A stretch of 64,000 nt of DNA from Hyphomicrobiales bacterium (GTDB lineage: Bacteria > Pseudomonadota > Alphaproteobacteria > Rhizobiales > Beijerinckiaceae), in NCBI GenBank assembly GCA_027483895.1, contig JAIXTP010000026.1:122521-186520 (forward strand), given 5' to 3'. Positions 9,759 to 16,869 of this stretch are shown piece after piece (position 1 is the stretch's first letter; each line of letters starts with the position of its first letter). Made by a program: the position numbers and the translations under genes. A model generated the notes under the pieces. That model was not told where the DNA came from. It was given only the letters and a program-made list of their open reading frames with translations, and searched no databases.

Positions 9759-11902
9759 GCGATCCGCACCGCGCCGCGGCGGCCGCGGCGGCCCCGGCCC
9801 CGGCCCTGCCGCCGGAAAGCCCGCTCGAAATGCCGGCCCAGTCGCTCTCGCGTTTCGACGCGGGGAAGGCGCGTCGACCCCGGAACGTGCGTACGCCTTG
9901 GGCGCAGCGTCTCTTCGTATTCGGCGTCGGCCTCGGCCTGACGGCCTGGGGCGCGTTCGAGATGTACGGGGTCGTCTCGGTCTCGGGCGTCACCTTCCTG
10001 CAGTGGCTGCTGCTGGTCCTTTTCACGATCAATTTCTCTTGGATCGCGCTGGCCTTCGCCGGAGGCATTGTGGGGTTCGCGGTGCTCGCGCGCAATCCCG
10101 CGGCCCCGCCCGTCCCGCGCGCCCTTGCCGCCAGAACCGCCATCGTCATGCCCGTCTACAACGAGGCGACGTCGCGGACCTTCGCGGCGCTTCAGGCGAT
10201 GATCGAGGAGATCGAGGCGACCGGCCTCATCGCGCATTTCGACGTGTTCGTGCTTTCCGACACGACCAATCCCGACGTCTGGGTGGCGGAAGAGCGCGCC
10301 TTCCTCGCCATTCGCGAGCGGTTGGGCGATCGGGCGACGATCTATTATCGCCACCGTCCGAAGAATATCGGCCGCAAATCCGGGAACATCGAGGATTTCG
10401 TGACCCGCTGGGGCGGCGCTTATGATCACATGCTGGTGCTCGACGCCGACAGCGTGATGACGGGCGCCTGCATCGTGCGGCTCGCCGCCGCCATGGAGGC
10501 CGATCCGGACTCCGGGATCATCCAGACGCTGCCGCTGATCATCAACCGCAACACGCTGTTCGCCCGGCTCCAGCAGTTCGCGGCGCGGATCTACGGCCCG
10601 GTGATCGCGACGGGGCTCGCGGCCTGGTCGGGGCGCGAAGGCAATTACTGGGGCCACAACGCCATCATTCGCACGGCCGCCTTCGCGGCGCATGCCGGTC
10701 TGCCGACGCTTTCGGGCAAGCCGCCCTTCGGCGGGCACATCCTCAGCCACGACTTCGTCGAGGCGGCTCTCATCAGGCGCGCGGGCTATACCGTCTACAT
10801 GCTGCCCGAACTCGACGGCAGCTACGAGGAAAGCCCGCCCTCGCTGATCGACGTCTCGGTGCGCGACCGGCGCTGGGCGCAGGGCAATCTGCAGCACATG
10901 CGCGTGATCGGGGCCAAGGGCCTGACGCTGCCCACGCGGCAGCACTTCGCGACCGGCATCATGGGTTACCTCGCCTCGCCCTTCTGGCTGGCGCAGCTCA
11001 TCGTCGGCATCGTGCTGGTTCTGCAGACGCGTTACGTGCGTCCGGAATATTTCACGAAGGAATTCTCGCTGTTCCCCGCCTGGCCGCGATTCGACGCGGA
11101 ACGCGCGCTGCAACTCTTCGCGATCACCATGGCGATCCTGCTCGCGCCGAAACTGTTCGGCCTGCTGCTGGCGCTTTTCCGCGGCCCCGAGCGCCGGGCC
11201 TGCGGCGGCGGCTTCCGGCTCGTCGTCTCGGCCGTCATCGAGATCATCGCCTCGGCCTTGATCGCTCCGATCATGATGCTGATCCAGTCCGGCGCTGTGA
11301 TGCACATTCTGTTCGGCCGCGACACGGGGTGGAACCCGCAGCGGCGCGACGACGGGTCGATCCCGATCGCCGACGTCGTCCGCCGGCATCGTTCGCATGT
11401 GGCCTTGGGCGTGATCGCGGGCGTGTCGGCCTTCCTGATCGCGCCTTCGCTCTTCGGTTGGATGTCGCCGACGATCCTCGGCCTCGTGCTGGCGATCCCG
11501 ATCTCCGCCGCTTCGGCGAGCCTCGCGCTGGGGCTGTCGCTTCGCGCGAAGGGGCTGCTCCTGACACCCGAAGAGACGAGCCCTCCGGCCGTCGTCACGC
11601 GGTCCAACGAGCTCGCCAAGCAGCTCGACCGCTACGGTTTCGACGAAGCCGAGGGCCTGCGCGCATTGTGGGCCGACGAGCGGCTGCGGTCGGCCCATCT
11701 CGACATGTTGCCGCCCGCGCCGCGCCGCATGCGCGGCGAAGTGGATGCCGAGCGGGCCGTGGCGGAAGCCAAACTGTCTGACGCACGCTGCATCGCCGAT
11801 CTTCTGGCTTGGCTGAAGCCCAAGGAGGCGATGGTGGTGATGGGCGACCGGGCGCTTCTCACCATCGTCGCGACATTGCCGGAAACCTGTCCGCAGTCCT
11901 GA
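9734..11902 (+). CDS. opgH: Glucans biosynthesis glucosyltransferase OpgH (MdoH)
   Basis: A 722-residue inner-membrane family 2 glycosyltransferase that polymerises the linear glucan backbone from UDP-glucose. Two helices precede the catalytic domain. The catalytic domain shows MPVYNEATSR, LDADSVMTG (DxD metal site), HDFVEAALIRRAGY with the catalytic Asp, and RRWAQGNLQH (QxxRW-type motif). Several C-terminal helices follow. The ATG at 9734 gives a 25-base overlap with opgG; a second in-frame ATG at 9746 is possible. The overlap means the pair is one operon. The C-terminal cytosolic tail is shorter than in E. coli MdoH. Confidence 0.93.
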   Translation: MALSMDALSDPHRAAAAAAAPAPALPPESPLEMPAQSLSRFDAGKARRPRNVRTPWAQRLFVFGVGLGLTAWGAFEMYGVVSVSGVTFLQWLLLVLFTINFSWIALAFAGGIVGFAVLARNPAAPPVPRALAARTAIVMPVYNEATSRTFAALQAMIEEIEATGLIAHFDVFVLSDTTNPDVWVAEERAFLAIRERLGDRATIYYRHRPKNIGRKSGNIEDFVTRWGGAYDHMLVLDADSVMTGACIVRLAAAMEADPDSGIIQTLPLIINRNTLFARLQQFAARIYGPVIATGLAAWSGREGNYWGHNAIIRTAAFAAHAGLPTLSGKPPFGGHILSHDFVEAALIRRAGYTVYMLPELDGSYEESPPSLIDVSVRDRRWAQGNLQHMRVIGAKGLTLPTRQHFATGIMGYLASPFWLAQLIVGIVLVLQTRYVRPEYFTKEFSLFPAWPRFDAERALQLFAITMAILLAPKLFGLLLALFRGPERRACGGGFRLVVSAVIEIIASALIAPIMMLIQSGAVMHILFGRDTGWNPQRRDDGSIPIADVVRRHRSHVALGVIAGVSAFLIAPSLFGWMSPTILGLVLAIPISAASASLALGLSLRAKGLLLTPEETSPPAVVTRSNELAKQLDRYGFDEAEGLRALWADERLRSAHLDMLPPAPRRMRGEVDAERAVAEAKLSDARCIADLLAWLKPKEAMVVMGDRALLTIVATLPETCPQS

Positions 11903-11976
11903 AACGCGCTATTGACCGGCGGAGGCCCGGGCTTTAGGCAGGGCTCCGCTCCTCGGAGCCGTCCTGCGGGACGCCG

Positions 11977-11994
11977 CATCGCGCTTGCGCGATG
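11977..11994. other. Stem-loop just upstream of tRNA-Lys
   Basis: CATCGCGC and GCGCGATG form a perfect 8-bp stem with a TT loop, ending one base before the tRNA acceptor stem. A second hairpin, GGCTCCG with CGGAGCC, lies at 11942-11960. Neither is followed by a T run, so they are weak terminator candidates for opgGH or processing signals for the tRNA precursor. Confidence 0.35.
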
Positions 11995-11995
11995 G

Positions 11996-12070
11996 GGGCC
12001 GGTAGCTCAGCGGTAGAGCACGTGACTTTTAATCATGTGGTCGAGGGTTCGATCCCCTCCCGGCTCACCA
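11996..12070 (+). tRNA. tRNA-Lys (anticodon TTT)
   Basis: A full cloverleaf reads from the sequence: acceptor GGGCCGG pairs with CCGGCTC (one G-T), the D arm is GCTC..GAGC, and the anticodon stem CGTGA/TCATG encloses loop CTTTTAA (anticodon TTT). The T arm contains GGTTCGATCCC-type bases, then discriminator A and encoded CCA at 12068-12070. It decodes AAA and AAG lysine codons. Confidence 0.96.
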
Positions 12071-12100
12071 CTTCCTCGACGATCCGAACGGAACGCGACC

Positions 12101-12985
12101 TCAGGCGGGTTTGACGCGAGCGAGCGCGATGCCGCTGCCTGCGACCACCGCCGCGCCGATCAGCGTGCCGATGGCGGGCACCTCGCCGAAGAGGAAGAAG
12201 CCGAGCAGGATCGCCCAGACGATCTGCATGTAGATGATAGGAGCCACGACGGCGGTCGGCGCCCGCTTGAACGCTTCCGTCATCAGCATATGCGCGCCCG
12301 TGCCGAAGGCCCCGGCGACGAAGAACAGCGGCAGGTCGCGAAGCGCGATCGGATCGAAATAGACAGGCAGGCCCAGCGCCGTCAGAGCCGTCGCCGACAG
12401 CGAAGCCCAGAATACGGAGACCATCGGCGCATCGCGCCGGGCGACGTAGCGCGTGATTACGTAGAAGCAGGCATTGGCCGTCGCCATGATCAAGGGATAG
12501 GCCAATGCGGGGCCGAATTCCGGCGTGCCGGGTCGAAGCGCCGTCACGACCCCCAGAAAGCCCGCGACGATCAGGGCCCATTGGATCGCGCGCGGCTTTT
12601 CCTTGAGGAACAGGAAGGCGACGATTGTCGCGATCAGCGGCGTCGAGAAGACGAGCGCATAGGTCTGCGCCATCGGCAGATTGACGAGCGCGAGCGTGAT
12701 GAAGACCGTCGTAACGATTAGAAGCGCGCCCCGCATCCATTGAAGCGCCGGGTGCGCTGTGCGGAACATGCCGGTGCCGAGAAGGGGCGTCAGCGCCAGC
12801 AGTATCAGCGTCTGCGACAGGTTCCGGCCGAAGACGATCATGCCCAGCGAATAATGCGGGGCGAGCACCTTCAGGACCGTATCGAGGCTCGTGTAGCAGG
12901 CGGTGGCCGCCGTCATCAGCAGGACGGCGGTGCCGACCGAAGAGGATGATTTCGGCGCGACTGCGACGTCGTCGGCTCCGCTCAA
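12101..12985 (-). CDS. DMT-superfamily (EamA/RhaT) transporter
   Basis: A 294-residue ten-helix drug/metabolite transporter with two EamA repeats (about 20-145 and 160-290). Substrate is unknown. The start is taken as TTG at 12985, which overlaps the SDR stop as TTGA and has GAGG eight bases upstream; the next in-frame ATG (about residue 23) would cut into the first helix. It forms an operon with the upstream SDR and GntR-type regulator genes, and the divergent ABC transporter suggests it exports an analogue or product of the same pathway. That role is inference. Confidence 0.82.
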   Translation of the reverse strand: MSGADDVAVAPKSSSSVGTAVLLMTAATACYTSLDTVLKVLAPHYSLGMIVFGRNLSQTLILLALTPLLGTGMFRTAHPALQWMRGALLIVTTVFITLALVNLPMAQTYALVFSTPLIATIVAFLFLKEKPRAIQWALIVAGFLGVVTALRPGTPEFGPALAYPLIMATANACFYVITRYVARRDAPMVSVFWASLSATALTALGLPVYFDPIALRDLPLFFVAGAFGTGAHMLMTEAFKRAPTAVVAPIIYMQIVWAILLGFFLFGEVPAIGTLIGAAVVAGSGIALARVKPA

Positions 12986-13758
12986 CCCAGCATCCTCGTG
13001 TCCCCGTCCACCGCGATGGCCTGACCCGAGATCGTGCGTCCGCGCGGACTCGCGATGAAGACGATCTGATCGGCGATCTGCTGAGGGGTCACATATTCCT
13101 TGATCGAGGTAAAGGAAAACGCGGTTTCCTCCATCTCCTTGAAGGAAATTCCCTTCTGCTGCGCCTTCGCCTCGAGCACGCGGCGCTGCCGGTCGCCGGC
13201 TACGAGACCGGGCAGGACCGCGTTCACGCGGATGCCGTCCGAGCCGAGTTCGATGGCGAGAGACTTCGTGAAGCCGATCACGCCCCATTTCGCGGCGGCA
13301 TAGGGCGAGCGCATGGCGAAGCCGTGCTTCCCGGCCGCGGATGAGATGTTGACGATCGAGCCGTTCGTGCTGCGGCGCAGATGCGGGATCGCCTGCCGCG
13401 CGCAGTTGAACTGGCTCGTCAGGCAGACTTCGAGGCAGCGGTCCCAATCCTCGGGATTGATCTCCTCGACCCGGCCGGTCGGCCCGGCGATGCCCGCATT
13501 GTTGACGAGCACGTCTAGGCCGCCGAGGCGCGCGAGGGCCGCCTCGAACAGCGCCGCGACGGAGCTGCGGTCGGCGACGTCGCAGACGCTCGCGGACAAT
13601 TCCGGGTCGCTCGTGCGCAGGCCGGAAACCGCGGCCGCGTCGATGTCGCAGACATGGACGAGCGCGCCTTCGCGCACGAAGGCCCGTGCGATCTCGAGCC
13701 CGATCCCGCCGGCGCCGGCCGTCACCAGAACGCGCAGCCCTTTGATGTCGAGATCCAT
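12982..13758 (-). CDS. SDR-family NAD(P)-dependent oxidoreductase
   Basis: A 258-residue classical short-chain dehydrogenase/reductase. It has the cofactor motif VTAGAGGIG (about residues 12-20), the acidic CDID after strand beta-2 favouring NAD, the structural NNAG, catalytic Ser in NISSAAG, and YAAAK as the YxxxK catalytic pair. Its C-terminus SGQAIAVDGDTRMLG is typical. The substrate is unknown. It lies between the FCD-GntR regulator (31-base gap) and the DMT transporter (4-base overlap), so it probably acts on a hydroxy or keto metabolite controlled by that regulator. Confidence 0.88.
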   Translation of the reverse strand: MDLDIKGLRVLVTAGAGGIGLEIARAFVREGALVHVCDIDAAAVSGLRTSDPELSASVCDVADRSSVAALFEAALARLGGLDVLVNNAGIAGPTGRVEEINPEDWDRCLEVCLTSQFNCARQAIPHLRRSTNGSIVNISSAAGKHGFAMRSPYAAAKWGVIGFTKSLAIELGSDGIRVNAVLPGLVAGDRQRRVLEAKAQQKGISFKEMEETAFSFTSIKEYVTPQQIADQIVFIASPRGRTISGQAIAVDGDTRMLG

Positions 13759-13789
13759 GATCCCCTCCGCTTTCTTTCGATCGTGATGT

Positions 13790-14527
13790 TCATTCCGGCA
13801 GCGAGGACCGGGACAGGATGAAGTCGGCCGCGCCGCCCACGTCGCCTTCGAGGGCGGTTTTGGCGGTCGCGGGGTCGCGGGCGCGGATCGCTTCGAGGAG
13901 CGCCTTGTGAAAGCCGACGGCTCCGCCGGATTTCAGCCGCTCCGGATTGGCCCGCAGATCCAGATTGATGACCGGGCCGGCCTTGAGCCAAAGCGCCCGG
14001 ATGATGTCGAGCAGGATCGGTGAACCCGCGGCCGCGTAGACGGCGAAGTGAAAGTCGCGGTTCAACGCGACGGCGCTCGAAAGATCCGGCGCGGTCCGCG
14101 CGCTTTCGTCGCGGAAAAGCGATTCCGCCCGTGCGATGGCGGCGATCTGGTCGGGTGCGGCATGAAGCGCAGCCTCGGCCGCAGCCAGTCCCTCCACCGC
14201 CATGCGGACCCGTGTCAGGTCACGGAATCGCGTGGCGCTCATGATCGGCACCCGGACGGCGCGGTTCGGGGTCACTTCGAGGGCCGCATCGGCGACGAGC
14301 CGCGTCACGGCCTCGCGGACGGGCATCATCGATGTCCCCAGAATTTCCGCCGTGGTGCGGAGCGACACTTTGTCCCCGGGGGCGAGGCGGCCCGCGACGA
14401 GAAGATCCGCCAGCCGCTCGTAAGCAAGGTTCGCGAGCGTCTTGCGGTCGAGCGGTTCGGTTTCTGAGAGCGCGACGGGAACGGTCAAGGCTCGGGTCCG
14501 TTGTCTCGGGTGGACGGGGCTGGACAA
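13790..14527 (-). CDS. GntR-family (FCD domain) transcriptional regulator
   Basis: A 245-residue FadR-subfamily regulator. The N-terminal winged helix spans about 28-95 (LANLAYERLADLLVAGRL, then SLRTTAEILGTSMMPVREAV). The helical FCD effector domain follows, with the metal-ligand pattern LNRDFHFAVYAAAG (Asp and His) and later GFHKALLEAI. It heads the SDR-DMT operon and is divergent from the ABC transporter operon. A perfect 12-bp palindrome in the shared intergenic region is the obvious candidate operator. The effector is unknown; family members usually sense organic acids. Confidence 0.88.
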   Translation of the reverse strand: MSSPVHPRQRTRALTVPVALSETEPLDRKTLANLAYERLADLLVAGRLAPGDKVSLRTTAEILGTSMMPVREAVTRLVADAALEVTPNRAVRVPIMSATRFRDLTRVRMAVEGLAAAEAALHAAPDQIAAIARAESLFRDESARTAPDLSSAVALNRDFHFAVYAAAGSPILLDIIRALWLKAGPVINLDLRANPERLKSGGAVGFHKALLEAIRARDPATAKTALEGDVGGAADFILSRSSLPE

Positions 14528-14551
14528 CCGTCCGAATTGTCGTCACGCTAA

Positions 14552-14563
14552 CTGTGATCACAG
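14552..14563. promoter_or_regulatory. Candidate GntR/FCD operator palindrome
   Basis: CTGTGATCACAG is a perfect 12-bp inverted repeat in the 132-base region between the divergent GntR regulator and the ABC transporter binding-protein gene. Its position 25 bases upstream of the regulator start and 97 upstream of the transporter start suits autorepression and control of both operons. Binding is inferred from position and symmetry only. Confidence 0.5.
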
Positions 14564-14659
14564 ATCACGGCAAGGCACCGAACGGATACGTCAGAGATCC
14601 GATGCCTTCCGGAGGAAACGCGGGCCCGCCACGGGGCCGACCACATAGGAGGGACTTCC

Positions 14660-15913
14660 ATGTCTCACGATCTCGACATTTCTCGTCGCGGGCTTCTCAA
14701 GGGCGTCGGCGGTGCCGCGCTCGTCGCCGGCATCGGCATGCCGGCCATCGTCCGCGCGCAGTCCGACGTGATCCGGATCGGCCATCTGACGCCCCGCACG
14801 GGCTTCCTCGGCCCGCTCGGCGAATACGGCGTGATGGCCGCGGACCTCGCGGTGGAAGAAATCAACGCGGCGGGCGGCGTGCTCGGCCGCAAGATCGAGC
14901 TTCTGAAGGAAGACTCGGTGAACCCGCAGACCGCCTCGACCAAGGCCGAGCGCATGGTCGAGCGCGACAAGGTCGCCTGCATCGTCGGCGAGATCTCGTC
15001 CGCCTCCTGCCTCACCATCGCTCAGGTGGCGCAGCGCACGAAGACGCTGTTCTTCAACACCGGCGGCAACTCGGACGCGCTGCGTTCGACGGATTGCAAG
15101 CGTTACATGTTCCACGTCGAGTCGCAGAACTCGATGTATGTGAAGTCGGTGGGCCGCTCCTTCCTTCAGGCCGGCATGGTGAAGGGCAAGAAGTGGTACT
15201 CGCTGACGGCCGACTACGCCTTCGGCCATGACCTTCTGAAGGTCGCCAAGCGCTTCATGGAAGGCAATGGCGGCCAGTTCGCGGGCGACGATCTCGTCCC
15301 GACCGACGCCACGGACTTCTCGTCCTACCTGCTCAAGATCCGCAACGCGAAGCCCGATCTCGTGATCATCAACCTCGCGGGCGCGCAGACCACGAACTTC
15401 CTGAAGCAGTATTCGGAATTCGGCCTGACCTTCCCTGTCGGCGGCTTCGGCTTCGATACCGCGCTGGCTTGGGCGGCCGGCAAGGGCAACTTCGTCGGCA
15501 CCTGGCCGGTGGTGTGGCATCACCTCATCGAGACGGCCGGCACGAAGAAGTTCGTCGACGCCTTCACCAAGAAGTACGGCAAGCCGCCGGAAAACCAGGC
15601 TTGGGGCGACTACATGGCGATGAAGATCGTCGCGCAGTCGATGGCCGAAGCGAAGTCGCTCGAATCCGACAAGCTGCTCGCCCATCTCGAAGGCGGTGCC
15701 AAGTTCGACGTGCTGAAGACCCGTGAGGGCTATTTCCGCAAGTCGGACCACCAGCTGATGCACGAGATGTACGCGGTCACGGCGCTGCCCGCGGACAAGA
15801 TCAAGAACCAGTGGGACATCTTCTCCTCGTCCGGCCCGGTCCCCGGCCCGAACGAGCCGCTCGAGGCCATCGCCTCGACCCCGGACGAAGCGGTCTGCAC
15901 CTTCCCGGCCTGA
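14660..15913 (+). CDS. Branched-chain amino acid-type ABC transporter substrate-binding protein
   Basis: A 417-residue periplasmic type I binding protein of the LivJ/Peripla_BP_6 family. A Tat-like leader is visible (SRRGLLKGVGGAALVAGIG, residues 8-26), cleaved near VRAQ. The mature part starts IRIGHLTPRTGFLGPLGEYG, typical of this family, followed by EINAAGGVLGRKIELL. Such proteins bind branched amino acids, amides, urea or aromatic acids; the ligand is not readable here. GGAGGG precedes the ATG by about 8 bases. It is the first gene of an operon continuing with LivH and the LivM-LivG-LivF fusion. Confidence 0.92.
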   Translation: MSHDLDISRRGLLKGVGGAALVAGIGMPAIVRAQSDVIRIGHLTPRTGFLGPLGEYGVMAADLAVEEINAAGGVLGRKIELLKEDSVNPQTASTKAERMVERDKVACIVGEISSASCLTIAQVAQRTKTLFFNTGGNSDALRSTDCKRYMFHVESQNSMYVKSVGRSFLQAGMVKGKKWYSLTADYAFGHDLLKVAKRFMEGNGGQFAGDDLVPTDATDFSSYLLKIRNAKPDLVIINLAGAQTTNFLKQYSEFGLTFPVGGFGFDTALAWAAGKGNFVGTWPVVWHHLIETAGTKKFVDAFTKKYGKPPENQAWGDYMAMKIVAQSMAEAKSLESDKLLAHLEGGAKFDVLKTREGYFRKSDHQLMHEMYAVTALPADKIKNQWDIFSSSGPVPGPNEPLEAIASTPDEAVCTFPA

Positions 15914-15980
15914 TCTTGACGTCGGCGCGTCCCGGCTCGTCCGGGGCGCGCCTTTCCTTTTTCCAGCGCCCGAGGATCCC

Positions 15981-16859
15981 GTGTCGCTCATCCTCTTCCT
16001 GCAGCAGGTGCTCAACGGCCTGCTCGACGGCGTCTATTACCTGCTGATCGCGCTCGGCCTGTCGCTGATCTTCTCGCTCGGCGGCATCGTGAACCTCGCG
16101 CACGGCGCGTTCTACGCGATCGGCGCCTATCTCACGCTCGTGATCTCGCCCTATGTCGGCTTCGCCGGGGCGCTGGTGATCTCGCCCGTGGCCGTCGCGC
16201 TTTTGGGCATCCTGTTCGAGCGCTTCCTGTTCAAACGGTTCTATCGAGCGGATCCGATCCTCTCGCTGCTGCTGACCTTCGGCCTCTCGCTCGTGGCCGA
16301 ACAGGCGCTGCGCATGATCTTCGGCGCGCCTCCCCTGTCCTACGCCATCCCGCAATGGCTGAAGGGCCAGGTCTTCCTCGGCGACTTCGTCTATTCCTTC
16401 TACCGCACCGTTCTGCTCGGCATCGCGGCGGCCTGTGTGGGCGGGCTCTGGTTCCTGCTGCAGAAGACGTCCTTCGGACGCGTCGTCCGCGCGGGCGTTC
16501 AGAACCCGGACATGGTGGGCGCGCTCGGCATCTCGCTGCAGCCCTATATGGCGGCCGTGGCGGGCCTCGGCATCGGCCTCGCGGGTCTCGCGGGCGTCCT
16601 TCTGGCGCCGATCTATTCCGTCCATCCGGCGATGGGCAACGAGATCATCACGCCGGCATTCGTGGTCGTCGTCATCGGCGGTCTCGGCTCCTTCTGGGGC
16701 GTGGTGGTCGCCGCGCTGCTGGTCGGCCTCGTCAAGGGCGTCATGATCGGCATCGGCTATTCGGCCGCCTCCACCGCCGCGATCTATCTCCTCATGCTCC
16801 TCGTGCTCCTGTTCCGGCCGCGCGGCCTGTTCGGCGAGCGCATCACCCGCTTCGAGTGA
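15981..16859 (+). CDS. livH: Branched-chain amino acid-type ABC permease LivH
   Basis: A 292-residue inner-membrane permease of the LivH family with about eight hydrophobic helices. The family signatures GLSLIFSLGGIVNLAHGAFY and the coupling-helix region VVIGGLGSFWGVVVAALLVG are present. It starts with GTG at 15981, 67 bases after the binding protein gene, and ends 10 bases before the LivMGF fusion. It would pair with the LivM half of that fusion to form the transmembrane channel. Confidence 0.93.
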   Translation: MSLILFLQQVLNGLLDGVYYLLIALGLSLIFSLGGIVNLAHGAFYAIGAYLTLVISPYVGFAGALVISPVAVALLGILFERFLFKRFYRADPILSLLLTFGLSLVAEQALRMIFGAPPLSYAIPQWLKGQVFLGDFVYSFYRTVLLGIAAACVGGLWFLLQKTSFGRVVRAGVQNPDMVGALGISLQPYMAAVAGLGIGLAGLAGVLLAPIYSVHPAMGNEIITPAFVVVVIGGLGSFWGVVVAALLVGLVKGVMIGIGYSAASTAAIYLLMLLVLLFRPRGLFGERITRFE

Positions 16860-16869
16860 GCGCACGCCC

